A stretch of DNA of 64,000 nucleotides from Diphasiastrum complanatum (taxonomy: Eukaryota > Streptophyta > Lycopodiopsida > Lycopodiales > Lycopodiaceae): NCBI GenBank assembly GCA_029204225.1, contig CM055101.1, positions 38,173,374 to 38,237,373 on the forward strand, written 5' to 3'. Under the pieces are notes generated by a model, which did no database searches, was not told the origin of the DNA, and saw only the letters and a list, made by a program, of their open reading frames with translations. The first letter of the stretch is position 1. Each line of letters opens with the position of its first letter. Positions 11,258-24,442 of the stretch are shown here, piece after piece. The position numbers and the translations under genes are program-made.

Positions 11258-11318
11258 AAAAAGGCTTAGAGCCTCTTTCCACCCGCCAAAAAAGGCTTAG
11301 AGCCTCTTTCCACCCGCC
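11258..11318. repeat. 30/31-bp tandem duplication upstream of LTV1
   Basis: Copies at 11258-11287 and 11288-11318 share AAGGCTTAGAGCCTCTTTCC and differ only by one A in the leading A-run. Confidence 0.9.
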
Positions 11319-11511
11319 ATTAGCAAATTTTGTATCCTAGTTTTGGCTCCAAAGCCAAAAATTAACTTTTTCATGTTGCCATGTTATGTTTTACATTAAG
11401 GTAATTTCTTTTTCCCAAAACTCTTTTCATGCTTTTCATTTTGAAAGTTGCATTTACACATTGAACAACGTGATTGATACATCACAAAACTTTGTTTTAC
11501 ACATGACACTC

Positions 11512-11884
11512 AGTTACAAGCTAAGATTCACTAGCTATGCTAGAAAGCAAGACTTAAGCTAGAAAGCAAGAAGAGAATGCTTAAGGAGGCTAAAGAAAAG
11601 CAATCATCATAAACTGAATAAAGGAATACAATGATGCCTTAGTGATACCCTCTCCCTGAATCAAATGGAGGATGCAAAAAAGGGAGGGAAAAGGATTTGG
11701 ACGGAAAATAGTGCACCCTCCCAATAGGAGGACCCCCACTCCAAATCAATGTGACCAAGTCCTAAAAATATAACCAAATAAGACCCAAGGCCAGTATATG
11801 AATAAAAAGGGCCCTTAGGCCTGCTTATGCATAATAACAATAAAAGAATGGACGTGGCAAATGTAATGAGCCAAGTCCATAACT
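11512..11884 (-). repeat. 3' LTR of the LARD-like element
   Basis: 373 bp. It starts AGTTACAAGC on the plus strand and ends CCATAACT, and is near-identical to 21532-21904. A purine-rich GCAGGGAAG on the minus strand abuts it at 11885, consistent with a PPT. Confidence 0.88.
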
Positions 11885-12905
11885 CTTCCCTGCAGAAAAA
11901 CAAAGCCCTCCACCGACTAGCAAGCATAATGACTATCTAAAATAATAATGTAAGCATGCTAAATACTGAAAAATCACGAACTAATGAAAATACTGATGGA
12001 GAACAGATAAGTCGTCACAACAGATAACCCCAAAAGTATCATAACTATGTAAAGCAAGTACTAAGCAAATACTGCAATAAAGACTAGTCATAGCTAGCCG
12101 AATCATGAAGTAGAGGGAACATCTACAATGATATTTGTACTAGAGGAAAGAACTAAAGCCATGAGGGCTCGAGCCTGATCTACCAATATGGTGTATGATA
12201 AAACACATCAACAGGCTCCCATGTGGCCTCCTCAACAGGACGACCATCCCACTGGATCAAAAACTGAATCTGCAGGCAGCGTCGACTATGATGAAGACGA
12301 ACCTAGTGAACGACAGCTGGTAAGAAAGGGAACAGCTCGGGATCAATATCATGGCGACAAAGGAAACATCTCGGCCATGTCATAAAAAATCAAGCAATAT
12401 GCCAGGAATGCCAAGGAACCAGAAGAAGATCAAGCAACAATTAGGAATGCCAAGGTATCCGTACTGCCCAAGCTAGTAGAGGATCAACCCAAAAGATAGG
12501 GACATCATACCAAGGTATCCAAAAAACTCGAGAAAGTAGAACTGCATCAGCAACTGAAAGCCAATAAGGAAACTAGAAAAGAGATGGACACTCATTGCAA
12601 ATAGCCGCATCATACACGTAACCATCAACTATATGTGCAAGGTGCCCCAAGAAAAGATAGCAGCATCGGAAGACCAGCACCAAAGAGTATAAGCAGGATG
12701 ACAAGCACGCTGTAACAGCATGGAAAAGCAAGCGATATGTTAGGAAACATGGAGCATAAAGAAATCATCCTGACAAAAGATAGCTAAAAATGGAGAAATA
12801 TGCACCAGTATGGTCATAAGCCCAAGGTATCCATAAGGCCCATGAATGAAAAGTAGCAATGGCACACGGTACCCTCAAGGCCCATATCACGAGAAGAGCA
12901 GCATG
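11885..12905. other. interior of the LARD-like element, nothing recognised
   Basis: Sequence between the 3' LTR and the last minus-strand frame. A 65-codon plus frame at 12188 has no known motif. No retroelement domain seen. Confidence 0.4.
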
Positions 12906-14180
12906 TCAGAAGCTCCAGAAGGTCCAAGAAATCAATGCATCATCTAAAAAGACATGATGCATGAAAACAGTAGCAACAAATCTAGAAATAGTAGAGGCCC
13001 CAACTAAAAAACTGTAGCCGAAAAACTCATCTAGGAAGACCTCATATGGACATACCAATCCATCATAGGATACACCAAAAACGGATGGAGAATTGGACGA
13101 CCTATCGGAACTGGCCGCAAGTGTAATCCCAAAGTACACACCAGGCGCACAAGTGAGGAATTGAAAAAATGCACTGGAACGAGGAACAAGATCCGCAACA
13201 TCAATAGCAAGCATCGAAGCAATATCCTCATGTAGTTGGGAATGAGTATCAAAGCACATATGAGCAACACTGAAGTATATGGCGGCAACATCCCCAAAAA
13301 CTATCCAAGAGAGGAGAAGAAACTCTCTCAAGGTACCCTAATAGTCTCGAAACACCAGAACAAAGTGGCAACTCAGCATCGGAGACCAAGCGATATGGAG
13401 CAACCTGAAATGACGGGGAACCTGAAGATCACCCGGACAAACAGTAGCTAGAACGTGAGGCAATAACCCAAGCCATCAAGATATGCTGAGCCTGACAATG
13501 AGCAACAATTTAAGGAACAAATAGAGAGCCACATGCATAATCATAGAGATATCGGCACCATAGGCGATCAGTAATATGGAAAAACCAGCACCAATCAACA
13601 GGTCCAAATGAAAACCAAGCTATATGTAGTAACCAAGAATGCCATATAGTCATAGCCTCGACATGGACTGCAGGAAACCTATATGTAGAAACACAAGGAG
13701 ACTGAAGGATCCCTGTATACTCATCTAGAAAGATCCCAGCATATAAATACCCTAGATAGGTAATAGTGACCATCTGGCAAATATCTTCGGATGAAAAATG
13801 TGTAACGGTAAGGGCGAAAGGCTCATGAATCATGTCAGGAATCATAAAAATATCATGAGGCAGATCACAGACCTCAAGCAGAGATCCATGGAATAAAACG
13901 AACGTGGACCAATAGCGAGGGAACCAGCAAACGTGGACTTGTGAAGAACCTCATAGAAATCAACAGGAACATCGGCCATAACGAACTCAAGAGATGGAGA
14001 TATAGAGACCAATGGAGAAGATACTGCACCATCCACCGAACCATAGTCTCAAGGCTAGAAAGAACATGATCAATACGACTCCCAAGATGATCCATGCGGG
14101 CATCAACATGTGTAAAACGATCATTGAAAGAGCTCTACGGTGGGTTTTTTGATGAAGAAGTTGCCATAGGGACTAAGGAA
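12906..14180 (-). pseudogene. unrecognised ORF remnants of the LARD-like element
   Basis: Just downstream of the leader array the minus strand has MATSSSKNPP, then a stop, then a helical stretch with NDRFTHVDARMDHLG and RIDHVLSSLETMV. This resembles the start of a small gag-like coiled coil. Further frames follow in the same sense at 14036-13842, 13845-13510 and 13331-12906, with no family motif. They may be decayed coding sequence or chance. Confidence 0.3.
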
Positions 14181-14619
14181 GAGACAAAACTTGAGGGAGA
14201 GGACATCTGTCGTCACTCCAACTTAGTCTAACTTCCAAAATCACCAAAAATGGCACAGAAACAGCCAATTGAGACGGATAATAATCAGAAAATAAGGGAC
14301 TGAGAAAGTAGAATAATGGACAGCAAATGTGCAAGGCCAATAAGTAGAAAGGTTCTAGCAAAATGAAAAAGAGAAGCAGGAGGGTGTGAGGCAGCAAAAT
14401 AACAAATATGAGAGAGAAATAGGTGGCTGAAAAAAGAGCAGTATGTGAACAAGAAGAGAGCAAGTAGGTGCAAAAAGGAAGTACAAATGGGCGCAAACAA
14501 TACCTGGGTGGGTGCTGATCTGTTGTCCAATCAATAGTGCCAACAAAGAGAGGTAAAAGCTGAAGATATGATAGAATAGATGCGCCAACCAGCCACCAAT
14601 CCAAATCCTCAACTCGCGC

Positions 14620-15060
14620 CAAATAAGCTGAAAAAAGTGCTGAAAGAGGGCGCTAGACAACCGACAAATAATCAGCAAAATGAGCAGCAAGTCGATGGAG
14701 AAATCCGTCGAGAATGGTGTGATAATAGGGCACTGGACAACAACTACCAAGATCCACAATATGCTGAAAAACAGGTTGGAAAGGGTGCTAAAGTAAGGCG
14801 CCGACCAGCCTCCAATCAATAGCCGAAACGGACAGCAAGTCGGTGAAAAGAATCGCTGAAAATGAGACGGTAGTAGGACGATGGACAACCTCCAACCAAT
14901 ATAAAAAATGGACAGCAAATCGGTGACAAAAAGTGTCGAAAATGATGAGGTAGTAGGACGCTGGGCAATAGCTACCAAATCTGCAAAAACAATGAAAATC
15001 TGACGAAAAAATCGACGAAAGTGATGGATTACCACTAAAAATGAGATGGTAGTAGGGCGC
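14620..15060 (-). repeat. leader tandem repeats, second part
   Basis: Continuation of the array at 21127-21519, interrupted by the nested copia. Units carry GGGCGCTAGACAACC or GGACAACCTCCAACC and AAATCGGTGA. Several long minus frames across 14355-15093 come from this repetition. Confidence 0.75.
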
Positions 15061-15065
15061 TAGAC

Positions 15066-15341
15066 ACTTAGAATTTGCTTTGCACAGGAACACAGATCAT
15101 GCTACACAGTAACACAGACAGAAAATCACTCTCCTCAGCAAGCTCACATAGCAACTGTATTTCTCAAAATGAAATTACACTGTACATATAGTTGTTCACT
15201 CAGGCAACCCATGCATGACCCAGGTTGCCATTGGCGGGACGCGTGTCCCATCGACTTGCCTCGTGGCGAGGCCAACTGATCCTTATCCACTGATAGGACC
15301 CACAGTACAATAACACAGTGATTCTAACTTTAATTCTAACT
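15066..15341 (-). repeat. 3' LTR of the nested copia
   Basis: 276 bp, matching 20846-21121 apart from scattered substitutions. The purine tract AAGGGAGGG (minus strand) abuts it. Confidence 0.9.
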
Positions 15342-15354
15342 CCCTCCCTTAAAG
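15342..15354 (-). promoter_or_regulatory. polypurine tract of the nested copia
   Basis: The minus strand CTTTAAGGGAGGG directly precedes the 3' LTR. Confidence 0.8.
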
Positions 15355-15394
15355 TAGAGTCACTTTTTATACAGTCATATACATAGCTTTAAAG

Positions 15395-18300
15395 TCAACA
15401 AACTTTAAATATAGAAAGTTTTGATCTAAACTTATCAAACTTTTCTCCAGTAAGTGGCTTAGTGAAAATATCAGCTAGTTGTTCTTCTGTGCTACAATGA
15501 ACAACATGAATTTCACGACTTAGCAGTCTTTCACGTATGAAGTGATATTGAATCTCAATGTGTTTAGTTCTCGCATGGAACACTGGATTCTTTGCTAGCT
15601 GAATGCCACTTTGACTGTCACTATGTAAAGTTGTGAGATTTTTCTGCTTCATGCCAATCTCTTCCAAGGTTTGTCTCAACCATATAGCTTCTTGTGCAGC
15701 ACCACACATTGTCTTATACACTGCTTCTATGGTGGAAAGAGCAATTGTACTTTGCTTCTTACTAGACCAGGAAAAGCAATTACCACAAAACTGGAATATA
15801 TATCTTGTGGTGGATCTATGATCATCATAGTCACCTCCCCAGTCCGCATCCACATAGCCACACAACTCGGGTAAACCATCATGCTTCGTGTAAATCAAGC
15901 CATACTCTGATGTGCCTTTCACATAACGCAAAATGCGTTTAGCTGTTTTCCAATGCGTTTTCGTAGGTGCTGCCATAAACTGACTTACAATGCCAACAGC
16001 ATAGCATATATCTGGTCTAGTTGTGGTAAGGTAAATCAAGCTCCCAACTAACTGTCTATATAGCGTAGCATCAAATGATTGTGATTCATCAAGCTTAGAA
16101 AGCTTTTTACCTGGTTCAATAGGAGTGTTTACTGTTTGCAATCCTGCAACCTAAACCTGTGTAGTAACTCTTTGACATATTTCACCTGTGTTAAACCCAC
16201 TTCATGTCCTTTTTGCCACACTTCTACTCCAAGGCAGTAATGCATCAGGCTGAGATCCGTCATCTTAAATTGTTTCATGAGGTCTTTCTTGATTATGTCT
16301 ATCATCTCTTGATTATTTTCCGTAATAATCAAGTCATCAACATAAAGAGCAATCAAAGCAACCATACCATCAAAGCATAAGACATATAGATTTGGATTAG
16401 AATGCGTTCTCACCATCCCCTTTGAACGAAAGTAGGCATCAATCCTGCTATACCACGCACGTGGTGCTTGTCTAAGACCATAAAGCGCTTTCTTCAAGCG
16501 ACATACTTTATTTTCCTGTCCTTTCGTTACAAAGCCTTCAGGTTGATCCATGAACACTTCTTCTTCTAACTCACCATTTAAAAAAGTAGATTTCACATCC
16601 ATCTGATGCAAAGGCCAACCAAAATGTGAAGCTAAAGCAATAAGTAGACGTAGAGTATTCCACTTACACACCGGCGCAAAGGTCTCCTCATAGTCAATGC
16701 CTTTATTTTGTGCGTACCCTTTGATTACCAATCTTGCTTTGTGTTTTGCTATGCTTCCATCTGCATGGTACTTAGTTCTATATACCCATTTGCAACCAAT
16801 GGGTTTCTTGCCAACTGGTGGTTCTACTAAGTCCCATGTGTTATGCTTAGCAATTGACTCCATCTCCTCTCCCATGGCTTTGATCCAAATGTCATCATCC
16901 TTCGCTTCAACATAAGTCGAAGGTTTTTTGCTTTGAATAATGCTGGATAACAGAGCATGATTTGCTTCATACCTTTCAGGTAGTATCTTCTCTCTTGTTG
17001 ATCTTCGTAGCTCTCCCTGGTTAGATGATCCTAGAAAGTCATCTATATCGCGGCTCTCCATCAATCTCTCAAACCACTTAGGGAGCTTTCTGTCAGGTGA
17101 TCGGCTTCCTGGTGAAAATGTATCCCACGATACATCCTTCTCCTTGCATTTGTCACCTGCAATTTCAATCCTTCTTGCACCAAAAGGTTTGTCCCTGCCT
17201 CTCCAACCTGTTTCTTGAGGTTGAGTAGTAGTATCTTGAGATGTATCTTCATGTTCATTACTCGGAAGGTCAATGAATGGATCATCATCAGGTGGTATCC
17301 TCACTATGCCATTTTTCCTACTGGATGTGTCTATCTTCTCAGCATCTTCGTCTTCATACATCTTGGATTCATCAAAGATAACATCTCGGCTTATATGGAT
17401 TTTGTTTTCGACTGGATCAAAACATCTATAGCCCTTCACGCGATCATCATATCCTAGGAATATGCACTTGATAGCTTTTACATCAAGTTTACGTCTTTCT
17501 TCCTTAGGAATATGTACAAAGGCCTTACATCCAAAGATTCGCAAGCGGTTCACCTTTGGCTTCTTCTTTGTGAATGCTTCCTCAGGTGTATTTTTGGTAT
17601 GGCAATGGTAGGACTTCTATTTTGAAGATAGACTGCCGTGCTACATGCTTCTGACCAAAAATCTTTTGGTAATTTCATCTCAGCTAGCATAGATCTGGCA
17701 CTTTCCACAATCGTACGATTTTTGCGCTCAGCTACACCATTGAGAGCAGGAGTATGAGCTTGCGTAAACTGTCTTTTAATCCCACATTGATCACAAAGAT
17801 CATTGAAGTCATTAGACTTATACTCACCTCCACTATCTGATCTTAGGACTTTGATCTTCTTACCTGTTTGATTTTGGACCAAGTTTTTGAAGTTCTTGAA
17901 GTTATCAAAAGCATTTGATTTCTTCTTCAAGAAGTAGATCCACGTCTTACGTGACATATCATCAATAAAGGTCATGAAATAGAAGGCTTTTCCTAAGGAC
18001 ATGGTCCTCATGGGCCCGCATAAATTTGTGTGGATTGAATCCAAGACCCTTTGCTCTTGCAACACCCCCTTTATTGAACTTCTCTCGATGCTGCTTCCCA
18101 CATATACAAGATTCGCACATCGATTTCAAGTGATCTTCTATTGTAGGCAGTCCTGTTACCATCTCAAATTTTCTCATCAAACTGAGGCTTCCCAAGTTCA
18201 AGTGACCAAGCCTCTTGTGACACAACTCAGTTTGCGAAGGAATGGATGACACAAGTCCATGCTGCCCCTTGATTGTGGCATTCAACCTGTACAATTTTGT

Positions 18301-18660
18301 ATTGGGCTCTCTTACTCCATTCGCAATAATTTTGAGCTTTTGGTTCGCATCCTTCACAAAGCAACGATCATGGGCGAATTCTACTTTCAACTTTTGATCA
18401 GTAATGACTCCAACATAAAGTAGATTTTTTTTCAAACCTGGTACGTAAAGTACCTCCCTGATCATCTTGCTTTTGCCATCAGGCAGTTGGATTGAAACTG
18501 TGCCTATCCCCTTGATCATGCACACCTCACCATTTGCTTGTGAAACAAATGTTCCATTATCCAATGCCTTCAAACTACTGAACCGGTTCTTGTTACCTGT
18601 CATGTGTCTTGTGGCTCCTGAGTCAATATACCATGCTTGATCATCTTGATTAGATGACAA
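15395..18660 (-). pseudogene. nested copia pol: protease, integrase, RT, RNase H
   Basis: Protease WYIDSGATRHM near 18640. The pre-integrase segment ELCHKRLGHLNLGSL is followed by CESCICGKQH. The integrase core has TFIDDMSRKTWIYFL, LRSDSGGEY and GVAERKNRTI. The RT has GCKWVYRTK, YEETFAPVCKW, a catalytic LYVDDLII and LKKALYGLRQAPRAWY. The RNase H has YVDADWGGDYDD and EEQLADIFTKPL. Frameshifts occur near 18070, 17560 and 16140, but the catalytic residues I can see are intact. Confidence 0.9.
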
Positions 18661-19530
18661 TGCAGATATGAAGATTCTAGAGTCTTCAATCTCACCTTCA
18701 TCGACAAGGTTCCCTGCTTGTTTTGGTTTTCCCTTGCCTTGTTCCTCCAGGAATTTGCGACATTCACTCTTCCAGTGGCCTTTTTTACCACAATGGAAGC
18801 ACTTGCCTTTCTTCTTAGTTTTGCTGGAAGATCCCTCATCCTCCTGAGACTTGGCAAATTGTTGTTTAGTCTTCTTCTTGCCCTTGCACTTGCCTTGTTT
18901 TTGGCATGTTGCAAGTGCCTGATCATCAGTATTTTGACGTCTAGCTTTCACCATTTCTCGTCGTTGCTCTTCTTGCATCAAGATTCATGTGAGCTCGTCA
19001 AAGGTTGGCAATCTTTCTCTTGATGCTATTCTGCTCACAAACATTTGATAGGGTTCTGCAATGCCGCATAATGCATTATGCACCAGCTCCACATCACGTA
19101 TGCGTTCTCCAATAGAATGCAGTTCATCTCTCATTGTCTTGATTCTGGTCATGTACGTCTGAATGTGCTCTCCTTGTTCCATGCGGGCACTATTCAACTT
19201 TGACTTCAGAAACATGATTCTTGACGGATTTGATGTCTCGAACTACTCCTTTAGCACATCCCATGCCTGTCTGGGTGTAATAGCATCACAAATGTGGGTA
19301 ATGATGTGATCCTTCACTGACAAGTTAATGAAGGTCAAAGCTTTCCTCATCTTTTTGTCGAACACTTTGATGTCTGCTTCATTTGGCGGCCTTCTCTCAT
19401 CACCTGTGACGACTTCCCACACGTCTTTCTCCATCAGTATGTTTTTCATTTTGAATTTCCACACTGCATAGTTGGAAATCCCATCCAATTTGCTACTTTC
19501 ACTCAAAATGGACTCTCCCATGTTTGCCAT
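18600..19530 (-). pseudogene. nested copia gag
   Basis: Starts MANMGESILSESSKLDG, then YAVWKFKMKNILMEKDVW and a UBN2-type capsid domain. The zinc knuckle CFHCGKKGHWKSEC lies near 18780. In-frame stops TAG at 19240-19242 and TGA at 18982-18984 split one frame into three pieces. It is the family of the short gag relic at 41510-41650. Confidence 0.88.
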
Positions 19531-20832
19531 CGCAAAACTGCTTAAAACTTCTGCCTTAGGCTAAGAACAGTATGTCGAGGCCAGCAGTGATGTCAGAAGT
19601 TGAAAATAATGACCTGCACTTTTTTTTTTCTTACCAGGCCACTCGTCGTTTTTCCACCAATTTGAAAGCCAAATCGGCATCGCCTTCCGAAATGCACTCA
19701 GTCGTCAATTCTCAACAATGTGCCCAGTGGAATGGTGAAACTACTTCTAGCGTACTCCGAACACTTTCTCCGCTACAACCGCTTTGTTTTGCTATACCGT
19801 ACTTGCAGGTACAGTCCGGGTGCCCTTCGTTTGGAGGTTATAGCCTTTCGTTTGGGTCAAAACGGGCAAAGGACCCAAAAATAGGGACTTTTCTAGCTTT
19901 TGAACTGTTTCTTCACTTTGAAGAAACTTCACTCTTCACTTGTGAAGGGACCCAACTCAACTTTCAGTATGAAAATTTTTAATGAAGTTGAAGGCCAAAA
20001 TGCACTTCAATTCTTCAGGACCCTGTTTAAAGCTCATCCAATGGCTGAACCAAATCTTGTGGTTCAAATTTCTCTCCCATCACAGATTCTGGACCGTTGA
20101 TTCACTTGACACCTCATCTACAGGTTCAAAGTCCATCTGGGCATCGAACCAAACTCCTGCATACGCTAAGAACTTAGGTACACTGAGTTCTTCATCGCGT
20201 CGGGCGCACGAACTGCCCGCGACTTCCCTGCCTGCGACCGCGTCTCCCTTCTCTCAAAAAGATCAGATCAAGCTCTCCTGTGGATCGTTTTGAGCACAAT
20301 TTGAGGCCTGGAGCAGGGTCGCCCTACTGAATCCATGACTTTAGAATGTTCAGTTAGGAATTTCCGTGGAGAAACGATGATTTTAGCTCAACTTGACAAA
20401 GTGGCTTTTTCACCTTTTTACCGCAAATTTGCTAGGTTAACTATCTGGAGACAAATCTCTGACATAAATCTCAGAATCTCTCCATGGCTGATTGACAGTG
20501 TGATTAGATTCCTTCATGTCCTTACGGCATCCAAAACGGTGCACAAACAGCGAAGAAATCACCAATTATGTATAAAAACCGTAACTCCAAGTCCAGTTTC
20601 AATTTTCAGCTGGCTTCGAAATTGTCAATTTTTCACCAAATTTTTCCATGTCTGATGCTATGCACAGGCTAATAATCCCTCTGCTGAGCTTAGCAAGCCT
20701 CTATAAATTAGAAATCGTGCACCAGTGCTTCTCTTTCTGTCTTCAACCCGCCGTAAAACCCCGAACTCTCAGAAGATAGTTCTCCCGAAGCTCTCTTCAA
20801 CGACGATACTGTACTGTGTACACTCCTTGTAC
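19531..20832 (-). other. long untranslated leader of the nested copia
   Basis: 1.3 kb between PBS and gag start. Plus-strand frames here (for example 19572-19982) are antisense and carry no family motif. Nothing else recognised. Confidence 0.5.
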
Positions 20833-20845
20833 GGCTCTGATACCA
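20833..20845 (-). promoter_or_regulatory. primer binding site of the nested copia
   Basis: The minus strand TGGTATCAGAGCC directly follows the LTR end AATTCTAAGT, with no spacer. Complement of initiator tRNA-Met. Confidence 0.9.
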
Positions 20846-21121
20846 ACTTAGAATTTGCTTTGCATAGGAACACAGATCATGCTACACAGTAACACAGACA
20901 GAAAATCACTCTTCTCAGCAAGCTCACATAGCAACTGTATTTCTCAAAATGAAATTACACTATACATATAGTTGTTCACTCAGGCAACCCATGCATGACC
21001 CAGGTTGCCGTTGGCGGGACACGTGTCCCGTTGACTTGCCTCGTGGCGAGGTCAACTGATCCTTATCCACTGATAGGACCCACAGTACAGTAACACAGTG
21101 ATTCTAACTTTAATTCTAACT
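20846..21121 (-). repeat. 5' LTR of the nested copia
   Basis: 276-bp partner of 15066-15341, with the PBS immediately inside. Confidence 0.9.
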
Positions 21122-21126
21122 TAGAC

Positions 21127-21519
21127 AACTTCCAATCAATATAAAAAATGGACAGGAAATCGTTGGCAAAAAGTGTCAAAAATGATGAGGTAGTAGGGCA
21201 CTGGACAATAGCTCCCAAATTTGCAAAAACAATGAAAATCACCCAAAAAAAAATTGACGAAAGTGATGGGTTAGCAGGGCGCTGGATAGCCTCCACCAAA
21301 ACTGCAAAAAATGATGAAGAAATCGTCGAAAGTAATGGGTAGTAGGGCGTTGGACAACCACCACCCATCTGCAAAAATGACGGAGAAAAATCGATGAAAG
21401 TGATGGGTGGTAGAGCGCTGGACAGCCTCCACCAATCTGCAGGAAGGTTGACGGAGAAAAATCGATGAAAGTGATGAGTGATAGGGCGCTGGACAGCCTC
21501 CACCAATCTGCAGGAAAGT
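21127..21519 (-). repeat. leader tandem repeats, first part
   Basis: Imperfect units of roughly 65-75 bp, each containing GGGCGCTGGACA followed by CCTCCACCAATCTGC and an A-rich AAATCGATGAAAGTGATGGG. They start right after the PBS and stop at the nested copia. Open frames through them are low-complexity shadows. Confidence 0.75.
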
Positions 21520-21531
21520 GCTCTGATACCA
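21520..21531 (-). promoter_or_regulatory. primer binding site, tRNA-iMet type
   Basis: The minus strand TGGTATCAGAGC directly abuts the 5' LTR of the LARD-like element. Confidence 0.88.
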
Positions 21532-21904
21532 AGTTACAAGCTAAGATTCACTAGCTATGCTAGAAAGCATGACTTAAGCTAGAAAGCAGGAAGAGAATGC
21601 TTAAGGAGGCTAAAGAGGAGCAATCATCATAAACTGAATAAAGGAATAAAATGATGCCCTACTTATACCCTCTCCCTGAATTAAATGGAGGATTCAAAAA
21701 AGGGAGGGACAAGGATTTGGAGGGAAAATAGTGCACCCTCCCAATAGGAGGACCCCCACTCCAAATCAATGTGACTAAGTCCTAAAAATATAACCAAATA
21801 GGGCCCAAGGCCAGTATATGAATAAAAAGGGCCCTTAGGCCTGCTTATGCATAATAACAATAAAGGAATGGATGCGGCGAATGTAATGAGCCAAGTCCAT
21901 AACT
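21532..21904 (-). repeat. 5' LTR of the LARD-like element
   Basis: 373-bp partner of 11512-11884, with the PBS immediately inside it and CACTC immediately outside it. Confidence 0.88.
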
Positions 21905-21909
21905 CACTC

Positions 21910-23352
<1,443 letters not shown>

Positions 23353-23720
23353 CTAGAACAACACAAAAGATTCTTTTGTTTCATCTTCCTTAGTGCTAAT
23401 CCAATATGGAAAAAGATATATGGTATTGAGAATTAGCTCTATTTGATGGTCGACACTCATCTGGAGAGGTAAGCCATCAGGTAGTTTTTCAAGAAATAAA
23501 TCGCTAAAATCTTGTCTAAGTTTGTTAAATATTCTACCTTCAGGGTTATTTAAAGACACATTCAAAGGCATTTGCGATAAATCAATATTTAGAATCTAAA
23601 CAGCATAATCATCAATATAAATTTCATCTTTAAGAAAACAAAAATAAATTTTATACTCAGAGTCTTGTAGATATTCAACAACTTCCAAAGTAGATAGTGA
23701 TAGGATGACAAGGCTACACT
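23353..23720 (-). pseudogene. Ty3/gypsy protease-RT linker relic
   Basis: Minus-strand reading with RIFNKLRQDFSDLFLEKLP followed by DGLPLQMSVDHQIELI. This is the conserved linker just before gypsy RT, where the family has phrases such as [10 protein letters not shown] and DHKIELVP. The same linker is seen intact in the chromovirus near 8500. No LTR nearby. Confidence 0.65.
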
Positions 23721-24026
23721 ATTTGTGAGAAATTTCAACTAGTTTTGCTATTTTGGTCATATTTGTATATTTGGCAATAGAGGCCAATTTTCATATTTGA
23801 CTTAGAGTTTGACTTTTCAAAGTTATATTAGTCTAAAATAATTTGAATAAACACTTTTGGAAAGTGTGGGAAACCATGGAACACAAGTTTTTGATAGATT
23901 CAATTTGAGTGGTAGAGACATTGAATCTAGTCACAAAATAGTAGTGTTTTTCATTATGGAGGGAAACCAAAGTTTGAAGTTAGGTAATGGACCTACTATA
24001 AAAGGATGTAACTCATGGGAAGAAGA

Positions 24027-24111
<85 letters not shown>

Positions 24112-24430
24112 GCTTATACATGGTTCTCTTGGGTTCATCTATCCATTGGTGCACTATATTGGTGATATCTTGCAATCTTGTGTGTAGAATGCTTATTTTA
24201 TGTTTTTTTCGGATCTACACGTGTGAAATACAGTAGCTTATGATTTTTGTATGGACAACAACTTCATCAGATTTTATGTTTGATGTTTGATCAGGTTCTT
24301 AGTGAGTTTGCATCTCTTTCTTTAAGTAGATGTTGATTTTTCCACATTGGCAAGATTAGTAGAATTGATCTATTTGTAACCAAAGATCAGGTTATGGATT
24401 TGGATATTGATTGATCCCAAATTCTTCGCA
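23721..24430 (+). repeat. probable 5' LTR of a plus-strand copia (3' part firm)
   Basis: Ends directly before a tRNA-Met PBS at 24431, has a TATA-like CTATAAAAGG near 23995, and contains the (CT)40 tract in its presumed R region. Its U5-like part (GTAGAATG, CTACACGTGTGAAATACAGTAG) resembles 41260-41340. No second LTR copy survives, so the left end is a guess. Confidence 0.45.
24029..24109. repeat. (CT)40 microsatellite
   Basis: Perfect CT tract of about 81 bp inside the presumed LTR. Confidence 0.97.
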
Positions 24431-24442
24431 TGGTATCAGAGC
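24431..24442 (+). promoter_or_regulatory. primer binding site of the plus-strand copia
   Basis: TGGTATCAGAGC on the plus strand, complement of initiator tRNA-Met, 546 bp before the gag frame. Confidence 0.8.

Larger units (their letters stand above)
15066..21121 (-). mobile_element. Ty1/copia element nested in the LARD-like element
   Basis: 6,056 bp with 276-bp LTRs (15066-15341 and 20846-21121) and a perfect TAGAC target duplication (15061-15065 and 21122-21126). The PBS is at 20833-20845 and the PPT at 15342. The domain order gag, protease, integrase, RT, RNase H defines Ty1/copia. Element-strand ends are AGTTAGAATT...AATTCTAAGT, again not TG...CA. All domains are present, but two nonsense codons and three frameshifts inactivate it. 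Confidence 0.92.
11512..21904 (-). mobile_element. LTR retroelement lacking pol (LARD-like), host of a nested copia
   Basis: Two 373-bp direct LTRs (11512-11884 and 21532-21904) are flanked by a perfect CACTC target duplication (11507-11511 and 21905-21909). A tRNA-iMet PBS lies beside the right LTR and a purine tract beside the left one. The LTR ends on the element strand are AGTTA...TAACT, not TG...CA. Without the nested copia (15066-21121) its own interior is about 3.6 kb and has no protease, RT, RNase H or integrase motif. It therefore looks non-autonomous. Its leader is a tandem array of about 70-bp units that the nested copia has split. Confidence 0.85.

Noticed and set aside
14173-15093. 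Long overlapping minus ORFs rich in F, S and L
   Set aside because: They run through the tandem leader repeats of the LARD-like element and change frame with each unit.
18001-19023. Plus-strand ORFs over copia gag-pol (18001-18249, 18718-19023)
   Set aside because: Antisense of conserved gag, zinc-knuckle and protease sequence.
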